DNA of 64,000 bases from Nitrospira sp. (GTDB lineage: Bacteria > Nitrospirota > Nitrospiria > Nitrospirales > Nitrospiraceae). Location of the stretch: assembly GCA_018242765.1 (NCBI GenBank), contig JAFEBH010000021.1, positions 62,001 to 126,000 on the forward strand. Direction: 5' to 3'. The notes below the pieces were generated by a model, which had not been told where the DNA came from, did no database searches, and saw only the letters and a list, made by a program, of their open reading frames with translations. Shown here one piece after another: positions 8,024-16,609 of the stretch (positions are counted from its first letter, which is position 1; every line of letters starts with the position of its first letter). The position numbers and the translations under genes are program-made.

Positions 8024-10108
8024 TTAGCGCCCGCGCATCAGATCGAGAATTAATCCGACAACCAGCAGACCCGCCACGATTCCGAACGAGACCGACACCC
8101 AATCCGAAACCGTTGTTGAGGTAACCGTAAATCCGCTGGCGAGGATGCTCGCAGCAGCGGTCAGGCCTAAGGCAAGGCGCCGCCCCGTCAGGCGAATCAT
8201 GTCCTCGAGTGAATTGGCCTTAAAATTAACGACCAGCTTCTGACCGGGACGGGCACCGATCAGATGTTCAATGGCTTCGATGACCCGCTCGACTCGTACC
8301 TTCAACTTCTGGGACTGATACACCAGCGTTTTTGGATCCAGGGCGGCACCCACTCGTTTCAGCATCAGCCTCATGAGAAACTTGCCCGCCACATCATACG
8401 GATCGAGTGTCGGATCTAATCGGGCCGTTGCGAGTTGAACCTGCGCGAGCGCCTTGGACGCAAGTGTGAGAGAGGCGGGCAGCGGCACGCCGTGTCGAAA
8501 CCCGATCGCACTCATTTCCTGGAGAAGCGGTCCGATCTGCATGTCCGCCAAAACCGCCTTACGATATTTCGCGATCATGTCGCCTATTTCACTTTGAAAC
8601 TGCTGGACGTTCAGATCGCTCCGATCAAGAGACCCCGTCATCATCAGGGTGATATCGCTCAGGAATACGGTATCTTCTTTCCACAATGCCATCAGCAGTA
8701 ATAAGAGGTGCTCGCGCACATTGGCATCGACAGCCCCGACCATGCCGAAATCCAGAAGGTAGACACGGTCCTTCCACCACATGAGGTTGCCGGGGTGAGG
8801 ATCGGCATGGAAGAAACCGTCGACCATGATTTGTTTGTAGAAACTTTCCAATAGTTGACGCGCGGCTTCGATACGCGCTGGACCGTCCGTTGCCTGAGCA
8901 ATCGGGGCACCCTGAATCTCTTCCATGACCAATAATCGGGTAGTCGACAGCTCTTGATGCACGGAGGGAACCCCTAATCGATCATAGTCTGCGAGCACCA
9001 TCCGCATCCTGTCGATGTTCTCTATTTCCTGACGAAAGTCGAGTTCACGATGGAGCGACGTAGACAGGTGTTTGAATACGGCCTCCATATCCACCACTTG
9101 GTTGAGCGCAGGCCGCTTGCCGACCTGTTGAGCAAAAACCTCGAGGAGAGCCAGATCCTGTTCAATCTCCGTTCGTGCCGTGGGCCGCTGAACCTTCACG
9201 ACTACCCGGTCGCCGGTTTCCAACGTGGCCCGATGGACCTGGGCGATCGTCCCAGCCGCGAGTGGGTTGGGATCGATCGACTCAAACACGTCTTCCCACG
9301 GCACCTTTAGTTCTTGCTCGGCCACCTGAACCACTTCTCTCTCGGACATGGGAGGAACGTGGCTCTGCAACATGGCTAGCTCTTCAATATACTCAGGTGG
9401 AAGGAGATCGGGACGAGTCGATAACACTTGTCCAAGCTTTGAAAACGTGGGGCCTAGCTCCTCCAGTGCAGCGCGCAGACGTTGAGCTTGCCGACGACGT
9501 GTCGAGATGTCCGATTGAACGGGTTGGCCAAAGAGTTCTTGAACCCCGTGCTTCGCCATCACGGTAGCGATTTTTAGGGCTCGAGCTCCCACATGAGGCT
9601 CAGAGACCGGCGTTTCGACTTGAGAAGGAGCAACATGCGCAGTGCTGGCTGTCTGCTCATCGGCTAGTGGTTGGGTATTCACGATGATCACAGTACAGCG
9701 GGAATTGTGGCTGATGCGGTTCGGAACGTTACCGAGCAAGAACTCCTTCCTGCCGGCCATGCCGGAGTTCCCGACCACCAAGACATCGATGGCCTCCCGC
9801 TCTGCCGCGCGAACGATGGCCAGCGCAGGATCATCATCCATGACCACACAGGCATGTCCGCGCTCTCCGGCAAGCCGATGTACTATGTCTGTCAGTTCAT
9901 GGTTCGCGGCAGCAACACGGGTATGCTCCGCTGCACCGAATTCAGTAGTGGATGGGTGTTGCGGCAGGATGATCTGCACGACGAATAACTCAGCGCCGTA
10001 GCGGTTCGCAAACTCTGCGGCCCACCGCACAGCTTGATCTGCCGTTTGCGAGCGATCGGTCCCGACCATGACTCGTCGTATCGTGCTGTTCTGCGGATGG
10101 TTGTCCAT
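8024..10108 (-). CDS. Universal stress protein domain fused to an ABC1/AarF (UbiB-type) kinase
   Basis: About 694 residues from ATG 10108; a GTG at 10126 is an alternative. Residues ~10-145 form a universal stress protein domain with the nucleotide-binding motif GNSGMAGRKEFLLGNV. Residues ~195-610 form an ABC1/ADCK atypical kinase with the KxGQ motif (FSKLGQVLSTRPD), an Ala/Gly-rich loop (LAAGTIAQVHRA), VVVKVQRP, FFHADPHPGNL and LLDFGMVGA. Two hydrophobic helices lie at the C-terminus. The kinase family supports ubiquinone-type lipid biosynthesis or quinone-pool homeostasis at the membrane. The N-terminal USP domain suggests control by ATP or stress. This fusion is unusual: UbiB proteins normally lack a USP domain. 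Confidence 0.88.
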   Translation of the reverse strand: MDNHPQNSTIRRVMVGTDRSQTADQAVRWAAEFANRYGAELFVVQIILPQHPSTTEFGAAEHTRVAAANHELTDIVHRLAGERGHACVVMDDDPALAIVRAAEREAIDVLVVGNSGMAGRKEFLLGNVPNRISHNSRCTVIIVNTQPLADEQTASTAHVAPSQVETPVSEPHVGARALKIATVMAKHGVQELFGQPVQSDISTRRRQAQRLRAALEELGPTFSKLGQVLSTRPDLLPPEYIEELAMLQSHVPPMSEREVVQVAEQELKVPWEDVFESIDPNPLAAGTIAQVHRATLETGDRVVVKVQRPTARTEIEQDLALLEVFAQQVGKRPALNQVVDMEAVFKHLSTSLHRELDFRQEIENIDRMRMVLADYDRLGVPSVHQELSTTRLLVMEEIQGAPIAQATDGPARIEAARQLLESFYKQIMVDGFFHADPHPGNLMWWKDRVYLLDFGMVGAVDANVREHLLLLLMALWKEDTVFLSDITLMMTGSLDRSDLNVQQFQSEIGDMIAKYRKAVLADMQIGPLLQEMSAIGFRHGVPLPASLTLASKALAQVQLATARLDPTLDPYDVAGKFLMRLMLKRVGAALDPKTLVYQSQKLKVRVERVIEAIEHLIGARPGQKLVVNFKANSLEDMIRLTGRRLALGLTAAASILASGFTVTSTTVSDWVSVSFGIVAGLLVVGLILDLMRGR

Positions 10109-10293
10109 AATCGTTATGAACCTCACCGACGACGATCAATGGCCGAGTATGACCATGGCCGCAAGAGCCTGTCAATTATGGCGCTGATGCTACACCTCTG
10201 AGTTGGCGCTTCTTGACAGGGAAAGACTTGGAGTCAGGGCACAACGTCGATTCGTTGACGATCAGTTGATCACACCCGTATGATCCCTCACCC

Positions 10294-10935
10294 ATGACAA
10301 TGCCGACGCGTCATGAAGAGGGCCAGGTGAACCCCGCTTGGCTGGTTGTTCTCCTAGGTCTTGCTATCGCAGGAGTGTGGATCTGGAAACGGCTTTCGAT
10401 CGAGGCTCAGGACTATATCGTTGATCAGGCGATGCCGATGACCATCATCGGTCTGATCTGTGCGCTTCTCTTGTTCATTCCGATCAGAATACTTTTCCGC
10501 CGCCGGATGCGATCGCAAGAGCGAACCAGGCTGTTGACGTTGTTTTATCGAGAAACGGCCCAAGAGAAACGGCTGGATCTGGTTTTTGCACTGTTGGAAA
10601 ACAACGAGTACCAAATCGATGGGCTCGAATCCCTGATCCCGGCTCTGAAAGAACTGTTGGCGACAACACTCCAACGAGCATTGGGCGACAAACAACATCG
10701 CATCCGCGGCATGGCAGCCAGCCATCTTGGTGCGCTGCAAGATCTGTCAGTGGTGCCCTTGCTGGTGAAGGCTCTGGAAGATGACCATGCCTACGTACGT
10801 GCCTGCGCCGCCTTGGGACTCGGGCGACTTCGTGCCACTGAGGCACGTGAACGATTAAAGACCGTGATGGAACATGATTGGGATCAAACCGTCAGAAGCC
10901 GAGCCAGGGAAGCCTTGGAACGAATGCAGAAATGA
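10294..10935 (+). CDS. Membrane-anchored HEAT-repeat protein
   Basis: This 213-residue protein has two N-terminal hydrophobic helices (residues ~12-30 and ~46-66) and a short basic turn (RRRMRSQER). The C-terminal ~90 residues form HEAT/PBS-type helical repeats (IRGMAASHLGALQDLSVVPL, then VRACAALGLGRL). HEAT repeats serve as protein-binding scaffolds; the partner is unknown. The start ATG at 10294 lies in a promoter-sized gap after the divergent USP/AarF gene. Confidence 0.7.
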   Translation: MTMPTRHEEGQVNPAWLVVLLGLAIAGVWIWKRLSIEAQDYIVDQAMPMTIIGLICALLLFIPIRILFRRRMRSQERTRLLTLFYRETAQEKRLDLVFALLENNEYQIDGLESLIPALKELLATTLQRALGDKQHRIRGMAASHLGALQDLSVVPLLVKALEDDHAYVRACAALGLGRLRATEARERLKTVMEHDWDQTVRSRAREALERMQK

Positions 10936-11355
10936 AAACAAAACTGGCCAACGGCAGAGCTGTGAGATACTTAGATTTACATGATCGTGACAGCATGTGC
11001 GCCCGTGAGAACATTCCTGTTCTGAATTGACCGCCAACCCTGCAACGTTCATCATCATTTTCCTCACTACGGAGCAATTCTTGAAACACCGCACATCATC
11101 ATGCTAGCATCCCGCTACACTGCCTAGGACCTCAGTAAGTGCTATCAAGCATATAACATTATCTCGTGTAGTGCGGGTGTGAGGAATTCTGATCTCTGGT
11201 CGACCGGCTGTCGAAACATTGGAGAGTCAACTGGTTGTTCCTCAAAACCCCGAATTACAATTGGAGCCTCTGACTTAGATAAACGCGGTCTTTGGCTCAA
11301 CGATTTCTTCGGAAAACATTCGCGTGCGACGTCTCAAACAAACAGGAGGTCAACA
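10936..11355. other. 420-bp gene-free stretch upstream of the KRQGQSP gene
   Basis: No convincing coding frame is found on either strand; the only frames are short, lack a ribosome-binding site and have no domain-like content. The last ~20 bp hold the strong ribosome-binding site of the next gene (AGGAGGT at 11344-11350). The stretch is relatively AT-rich and probably contains that gene's promoter and a long leader, but I cannot place promoter boxes confidently. Confidence 0.4.
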
Positions 11356-11703
11356 ATGATCCACCAACATACATCTGTCGTTCGAGGACTGTTGATTGGC
11401 ACGCTGACCCTTTTCCCCTGGTGCGGCATCATCGGAGTGGCAAATGCTGAGACCTCGTTAGAGGAGAGTACGGGGGAACGTGTCGCGCCTTCGGCGGATA
11501 AAAGGCAAGGTCAATCACCTTCTAATAAGTCTATGTCAACCTCCCCGTCTGGAAATACAAAAACACATGGCGCAGCATCAGTGGGAAAGCGACAAGGGCA
11601 GTCCCCTGCAAACAAGCGCGTCACCAAGCCGCAATCTGACGCGGCTCACACGAATGACGACCCGTCTGGAGACAAGCGGCAAGGACAGTCGCCTGGTTAT
11701 TAA
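11356..11703 (+). CDS. Secreted KRQGQSP-repeat protein
   Basis: The start is ATG 11356, five bases after a near-perfect AGGAGGT; the upstream extension of the frame is unlikely. The 115-residue product has a Sec signal peptide (hydrophobic core LLIGTLTLFPWCGIIG, cleavage likely after ANA). The mature ~80 residues are hydrophilic and disordered, rich in Ser, Lys, Asn, Gln and Pro. A motif DKRQGQSPSNK / GKRQGQSPANK / DKRQGQSPGY occurs three times, the last at the very C-terminus. I do not recognise a family. The regular basic motif suggests binding to an anionic partner, or a processed peptide precursor; that is inference. Confidence 0.7.
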   Translation: MIHQHTSVVRGLLIGTLTLFPWCGIIGVANAETSLEESTGERVAPSADKRQGQSPSNKSMSTSPSGNTKTHGAASVGKRQGQSPANKRVTKPQSDAAHTNDDPSGDKRQGQSPGY

Positions 11704-12019
11704 TAAGTGGTGAGGCAGGCATCCTAAATCTAGCCCGAATCACTGCATAGTCGCGCTGGCCAATGCCACCGCGACTATGCCAGCCCCCTGACTAAAGCCA
11801 ATCCTTCGACCTGAATAGCCATGAGGCTTTACGCACGGACTTCAATCAAAACGGCCCGAGTATCAGGCTTATCGCTGGTCCGTTTTCTGTGGATCACCAT
11901 CGCATCTTTACGGTCATCTGTTCCTCCGCTTACATCAACCCACGCCTAATCCAGGGGTCTGTCAAATCGAAGGGAGGGGATCATTCGGCGTGCTATCTGG
12001 CTACGTCCCACCCACTATC
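11704..12019. other. 316-bp gap between convergent genes, with a strong hairpin
   Basis: No coding frame is supported. The gap separates the ends of the KRQGQSP gene (plus strand) and the metallophosphoesterase gene (minus strand). Its main structure is the hairpin at 11745-11780. Confidence 0.5.
11745..11780. terminator. Strong stem-loop downstream of the KRQGQSP gene
   Basis: GCATAGTCGCG at 11745-11755 pairs perfectly with CGCGACTATGC at 11770-11780. After one C/C mismatch a further TGGC/GCCA helix closes a CAAT loop. It lies 41 bp past the stop codon. No T-run follows, so it may be an RNA-stability or Rho-related structure rather than an intrinsic terminator. Confidence 0.55.
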
Positions 12020-12853
12020 CTACACCCAGTCAATCACGGCAATCTCAGGCCGGCAGTTCCATCGAAAAGGAAGGAAGGACCATCCCACTCCACGGTTGAC
12101 GTACAGTCGGTGCACACCTGACCGATGCCAACCCGCTATCCGGCCATTACATCCAGGCGGAAGCCAGAAGGTCGGAACCCCTGGCACTCTCCATTGCCCG
12201 CCGTGACTGTGCCCGCACAAGATTAAATCGATGGCGTGGTGCAGTTCCACCTGATCGAGGATATTGGGCGCATGGGCCAGAAGCAGCGTAACGCGATGGT
12301 CCGCGCGAGGCGGAAGACATCGCAGATCAGCCCGGTGGAGCGAGGGATCATCGACACCGACGATCACCAGCTCTCCCCCTTTCACTGAGACCACAGCATG
12401 TTGGTTCACCAACAATGCGATCTTGTGCCGATCGGCCAGTTCGGCATACTCTGCCACCGGCACGCCGCTGTAATGATCGTGATTGCCCAGTGTCATATAC
12501 ATCGGCGCGATGGCGCGAAGGCGGCCAAGAAATCGGAACAGATGCGGCAGCCCTTCTGGTACATTGAGCAGGTCGCCCGTGATCACAATCCAGTCCGGCT
12601 GGAGATCACCAACGATTTGGATGAGACGATCATGGCGCGAACAATATCGGTCGAGATGCAGATCGGTAAGATGGACGGCACGGCGACCGGCGAGCAACCC
12701 ATGCAGCTGGGTATGTCGGGTCACTTCATAGTCAGAGAGGCCGAATTCCCAGTCCGGCGCAAGGCTAAACAGCCGGTAGAGGGGATGACCTAGGGCATGG
12801 CCGATGGACGCTCGCACGAGATCGGGCCATGACGACGTGCGTCGCGTATCCAT
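12020..12853 (-). CDS. Metallophosphoesterase (calcineurin-like)
   Basis: This 277-residue protein carries the full calcineurin-type metal set in order: LTDLHLDRYC (~62), WIVITGDLLN (~90), LGNHDHYSG (~121), the His in LLLAHAPNI (~192) and CGHSHGGQ (~213). It is like YkuE-type phosphoesterases acting on membrane lipids or nucleotides, but it has no obvious N-terminal membrane helix. The start is 81 bp from the divergent truD gene, so both promoters must share that short gap. The substrate is not predictable from sequence. Confidence 0.85.
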   Translation of the reverse strand: MDTRRTSSWPDLVRASIGHALGHPLYRLFSLAPDWEFGLSDYEVTRHTQLHGLLAGRRAVHLTDLHLDRYCSRHDRLIQIVGDLQPDWIVITGDLLNVPEGLPHLFRFLGRLRAIAPMYMTLGNHDHYSGVPVAEYAELADRHKIALLVNQHAVVSVKGGELVIVGVDDPSLHRADLRCLPPRADHRVTLLLAHAPNILDQVELHHAIDLILCGHSHGGQWRVPGVPTFWLPPGCNGRIAGWHRSGVHRLYVNRGVGWSFLPFRWNCRPEIAVIDWV

Positions 12854-12933
12854 CCTGTGTCCCTTAATCCTTTCCCCATCGGATAGGAAAAGTATAGCAT
12901 GGGGCAGTTGACGCTAAATCGAACGAAGGACCG

Positions 12934-13980
12934 ATGGAACGACTGAACGAGCCCTTTCTGACGAGCGACCTTCCTGGAATCGGTGGACGAATCCGTTCCG
13001 TGCCGGAAGACTTTCAGGTCGAGGAGCGACCACTTTATCTGCCCTGCGGAGAAGGCGAACATCTCTACGTCACGATCACGAAACGAGGACTGTCCACGCC
13101 CGACCTTGTCCGGCGCCTTTCTTCAACATTGGGAGTCAAGGCTCAAGCCATCGGTGTCGCCGGACTCAAGGATGCACGAGCCGTCACGACACAGATGATC
13201 TCCTTGCAAGGCATTTCCCAGGAACAGATCGCTCGCCTCTCCATTGATGACACCATCCTGACTGTGACCATCCTCGGGCGCCATCGCAATCGGCTCCGCA
13301 CCGGGCATCATGCCGGCAATCGTTTCCGTCTGACCATTCGCGAGGTTGCCAGCCACGCCAAGGAAACCGTCCCCGTGATTCTCGAGCGGCTGACCAGACG
13401 TGGGGTCCCCAACTATTTCGGTCCTCAACGTCAAGGGAAAGACGGCAACAATTACCAACTCGGGGTCGCATTGCTCCACGACGCCCGACGACGTGAAAAA
13501 ATGAATCGCAACCAACGTATCTGGTATCTCAATACCTATCAGTCTTTTCTGTTCAATCGGATCCTCGCCCGCCGGATCGAACAGATCGACAGAGTCTTCA
13601 TCGGCGATTGGGCCATGAAATCCGACAACGGCGCCTGCTTTCAGATCGACGACGCGGAGAAAGAACAACCGCGCGCAGATCGATTTGAGATCAGCCCGAC
13701 CGGAATTCTCTTTGGCTCGCGCGTGTCTTGGGCCGGCGGTGAGCCTGGTGCGATCGAAGAAGCTGTCATCACCGAAGCTGGCACAACCAAGGAAGCCCTC
13801 ATCACTGCCGCCAAGGCCTGTGGATTCCGAGGCGAGCGCCGCTCGCTTCGCATCCCACTGACCGAACTGGAGTGGGTTCTGGACGGAGCGAATCTCATCA
13901 TCACCTTCAGTTTACCTCCAGGCGCCTATGCGACAAGTGTGTTACGAGAATTGATGAAACCATCTCCGACCACCCGATAG
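12934..13980 (+). CDS. truD: tRNA pseudouridine(13) synthase TruD
   Basis: This 348-residue protein matches TruD, which isomerises uridine 13 of certain tRNAs to pseudouridine. The family signature containing the catalytic Asp is GVAGLKDARAVTTQ near residue 72. Other conserved blocks are GGRIRSVPEDFQVEE near the start, HHAGNRFRLTIR, and VPNYFGPQRQGKDGNN near residue 155. Length is normal for the family (~340-350). ATG 12934 follows a GAAGGA-type ribosome-binding site. Confidence 0.92.
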   Translation: MERLNEPFLTSDLPGIGGRIRSVPEDFQVEERPLYLPCGEGEHLYVTITKRGLSTPDLVRRLSSTLGVKAQAIGVAGLKDARAVTTQMISLQGISQEQIARLSIDDTILTVTILGRHRNRLRTGHHAGNRFRLTIREVASHAKETVPVILERLTRRGVPNYFGPQRQGKDGNNYQLGVALLHDARRREKMNRNQRIWYLNTYQSFLFNRILARRIEQIDRVFIGDWAMKSDNGACFQIDDAEKEQPRADRFEISPTGILFGSRVSWAGGEPGAIEEAVITEAGTTKEALITAAKACGFRGERRSLRIPLTELEWVLDGANLIITFSLPPGAYATSVLRELMKPSPTTR

Positions 13981-14051
13981 CCGTCAATTCTCATTTCCTT
14001 TCTCTTCCCCTACCGAGTGTTACAATACGGGCAGCTGCAGCACGCGAGGTT

Positions 14052-15296
14052 ATGAGTCATTATTACGAGACCGTCGTCCTACAGGGACACATCATCGACT
14101 CGCTCATGCTGGCGAAGGTCCTGGACCTTATCGTGATGATGGGTGGGACCTTCGATCTTGAGGACGTCTGTATCGGAAAAACGCGGGAACAATCATCCAG
14201 TACCCGCATTGTGATCAGAACCGCCTCCAAAACGCTCTTAGACGAGATCCTCCACGCCATTCAACCCCATGGCGCCTCAATCGAGCGTGAGACAGACTGT
14301 TGGACTGAATCAGCGCCTGCCGATGGGATCCTCCCCGATACCTTTTATGCCACCACCCATTTGCCTACGCAGATCCGATTGGCTGGTCGCTGGCTTGATG
14401 TTGATCGGATCGAGATGGATCTTGCGATCGTGGTCAACAAGGAAGACTCCGCGGCCCAAGCTATTCCGATGGGAGACGTTCGTCGGGGAGATCAGATCGT
14501 GGTAGGTCGTGAGGGCGTCCGCGTGATTCCGCTCCAGCGCCCACAGGAACGAGACGTGTTCGGCTTCATGGAATCGCAGGTGTCAGCAGAGCGACCACAC
14601 GGCCACGTCATCTCTGACATTGCTGCGCGAATGCGCCACTTGCGGGATCAGCATCGGCAGGGACAGGCGGATGCCAAGGTCCTATTGGCCGGCGGGCCTG
14701 CTATCATCCATGCCGGAGGGCGAGAATCCCTGACATGGCTGATCGAACAGGGTTATGTTCATGTACTGTTTTGCGGCAACGCCTTGGCCGTGCATGACAT
14801 GGAAGCAGATCTCTATGGCACCTCGCTTGGGTACGGGCTCATGGCAGGGCGCGCCGTGCCTCATGGCCATGAGCACCATTTAAGAACCATCAACCGCATT
14901 CGGGCCATCGGCAGCATTGAAACCGCAGTACGTTCCGGGGTGGTGAAACATGGCATTATGGCAGCTTGTATCCGGCAGGCAGTGCCGGTGGTTATGGCCG
15001 GCACGATTCGCGACGATGGTCCCCTGCCCGGAGTGATTACGGACTCCATTCAAGCTCAGAACGCAATGCGTGCCTTGATTCCTGGCATCAGCCTGGCTCT
15101 GCTGGTTGCCTCGACGCTGCACTCAATCGCAACCGGCAATCTTCTCCCGGCAACTGTTCCTACCCTATGCGTTGACCTGAACCCATCAGTCCCGACGAAG
15201 CTCGCCGACCGAGGAAGCTTTCAGGCGGTCGGCCTGGTTATGGATGCTGCCTCGTTTCTGTCGGAACTCGCCGGCACGTTAGGGAGACGGCCATGA
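14052..15296 (+). CDS. LOR/SDH-OCD protein (TIGR00300-type, likely ornithine cyclodeaminase)
   Basis: The start is ATG 14052 with GAGG three bases upstream; the frame opens earlier inside truD but that part looks non-coding. The 414-residue protein has an N-terminal LOR/SDH conserved region (YYETVVLQGHIIDSLMLAKV onward, to ~190) and a Rossmann-like C-terminal half (LLAGGPAIIHAGG, VLFCGNALAVHD). This matches the TIGR00300 family. Archaeal members are described as ornithine cyclodeaminases, and the same domains form the C-terminal part of cyanobacterial ArgZ/AgrE. The next gene, overlapping by 4 bp (ATGA), encodes the missing arginine-hydrolysing half. Ornithine to proline plus ammonia is the likely reaction. 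Confidence 0.8.
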   Translation: MSHYYETVVLQGHIIDSLMLAKVLDLIVMMGGTFDLEDVCIGKTREQSSSTRIVIRTASKTLLDEILHAIQPHGASIERETDCWTESAPADGILPDTFYATTHLPTQIRLAGRWLDVDRIEMDLAIVVNKEDSAAQAIPMGDVRRGDQIVVGREGVRVIPLQRPQERDVFGFMESQVSAERPHGHVISDIAARMRHLRDQHRQGQADAKVLLAGGPAIIHAGGRESLTWLIEQGYVHVLFCGNALAVHDMEADLYGTSLGYGLMAGRAVPHGHEHHLRTINRIRAIGSIETAVRSGVVKHGIMAACIRQAVPVVMAGTIRDDGPLPGVITDSIQAQNAMRALIPGISLALLVASTLHSIATGNLLPATVPTLCVDLNPSVPTKLADRGSFQAVGLVMDAASFLSELAGTLGRRP

Positions 15297-16093
15297 GCCG
15301 ACTCTTGGTCTGCCCACCTGATTTTTTTGGTATCGAGTATGAGATTAATCCGTGGATGCGACTCAGCAACCGAGTCGACCATGCACGAGCCGTCGCACAG
15401 TGGCAGATCTTGATGGGGATTTTTGAAAAAGATTTGGGTGTCGTGCTCGAACGACTGTCTCCCGTTCCCGGATTACCGGATCTCGTGTTTACGGCGAATG
15501 CCGGTTTGGTGGTCGGACGAACGGCGGTCGTGAGTCGCTTTCGGTACCCTGAACGCCAGCGAGAGGAGACTCATGTTGAACAGTGGTTTCGCAAACAGGG
15601 CTACGAAGTGGTGAGGATTGAGGCAGGTCTCCACTTTGAAGGCGCCGGCGATCTCTTAGGATTTTCCGACACCTGGTTCGGCGGCTACCGGCAGCGATCG
15701 GATATCGGGGTCTACCCGATCCTCAGCGAGCGGTTCCATCGAGAAATCATTCCTCTCGAGCTCGTCGACAGTCGTTTCTACCATCTCGATACCTGCTTCT
15801 GTCCGTTGAGCGGCGGCGAGCTCCTCTACTACCCAACCGCATTCGATAGGTATGGTCGGCAAGTGATCGCTGAACGTATTCCGGACGAACTCCGTTTCGC
15901 GGTTCCGGATGAGGAAGCGATCACCTTTGCCTGCAATGCCGTCTGTGTCGGGAATCACGTCGTCCTCCCTGCGGGATGTCCGACCACCCAGGTCTGGTTG
16001 CACAGCCGAGGGTATGTCACCCATCCGGTTCTGCTTGATGAATTCATAAAGTCCGGGGGCGCTGCCAAGTGCCTCACGCTGGCGCTGGACTGA
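15293..16093 (+). CDS. Arginine dihydrolase-like amidinotransferase-fold enzyme (ArgZ-like)
   Basis: This 266-residue pentein-fold protein of the arginine deiminase/DDAH/ArgZ group has the blocks INPWMRLSNRVDHARA (~20), LPDLVFTANAGLV (~66), LHFEGAGDLL (~115), FYHLDTCFCPL (~163) and a C-terminal Cys in NHVVLPAGCPTTQ (~240). Those positions match substrate Asn, Glu-Asp, His and nucleophilic Cys of the superfamily. The Asn in INPWM and TANAG fits arginine dihydrolase (arginine to ornithine, 2 NH3 and CO2) rather than a plain deiminase. Overlap with the ornithine cyclodeaminase-like gene strongly supports an arginine-to-proline pathway. Confidence 0.8.
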   Translation: MSRLLVCPPDFFGIEYEINPWMRLSNRVDHARAVAQWQILMGIFEKDLGVVLERLSPVPGLPDLVFTANAGLVVGRTAVVSRFRYPERQREETHVEQWFRKQGYEVVRIEAGLHFEGAGDLLGFSDTWFGGYRQRSDIGVYPILSERFHREIIPLELVDSRFYHLDTCFCPLSGGELLYYPTAFDRYGRQVIAERIPDELRFAVPDEEAITFACNAVCVGNHVVLPAGCPTTQVWLHSRGYVTHPVLLDEFIKSGGAAKCLTLALD

Positions 16094-16101
16094 TCCAGCT
16101 A

Positions 16102-16154
16102 AACAGCGTTCAGCGGTCCGCTCAGACCGAGTCGATTGGATACCGAACGCTGTT
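16102..16154. terminator. Inverted repeat between convergent genes
   Basis: AACAGCGTTC (16102-16111) is perfectly complementary to GAACGCTGTT (16145-16154), with a 33-bp centre. It fills the short gap between the end of the ArgZ-like gene and the end of the zinc-ribbon gene, so it may stop transcription from both sides. No T-run is adjacent on the plus strand. Confidence 0.45.
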
Positions 16155-16184
16155 GGCTGATTGCAGAACGCGTGCTTAATGTTG

Positions 16185-16541
16185 TTATTTCTTCCGGAAC
16201 AGAAACGCGCCATACATCCCGGCAATCGCAATCGTGACCAGCTCGATCGTCAGGAGCATACGGCTCACAACGGCTTCGGGTGTGGGAGGAGAGAGGATGA
16301 AATGCATGCCGAGAAATTCAGGTGTTTGACCGGATGGCGTTTCCCATGGCGGGAACAGCAGCGCCAAAACTAACGCCACTACCATGGCGTAGAGAATGGA
16401 GAGGTTGAGTTGCTCAGGAGGGGGCGTGCGGGATTCGAACTGAGACGTACGTTCCGCAGTCCCATCAAACCGGTACCCGCACTGGATACAGAACCGATTA
16501 ATTTCTGGTTGCGATCGACGACAGGTGGGACAGGTTTGCAT
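16185..16541 (-). CDS. Zinc-ribbon membrane protein
   Basis: About 118 residues from ATG 16541; a GTG eight codons upstream is an alternative. An N-terminal zinc ribbon (CPTCRRSQ...CIQCGY) with two CxxC pairs is followed by a short linker. Two hydrophobic helices (LNLSILYAMVVALVLALLF and LLTIELVTIAIAGMYGAFLF) end in a basic FRKK tail. The layout suggests a small inner-membrane protein with a cytosolic metal-binding head. Function is unknown. Confidence 0.65.
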   Translation of the reverse strand: MQTCPTCRRSQPEINRFCIQCGYRFDGTAERTSQFESRTPPPEQLNLSILYAMVVALVLALLFPPWETPSGQTPEFLGMHFILSPPTPEAVVSRMLLTIELVTIAIAGMYGAFLFRKK

Positions 16542-16609
16542 GGAAAGACATTCCCGGTATGCCACCTACATACATGGGAATGCCCCCGAGATACTAGCCC
16601 GCTGAGCAC

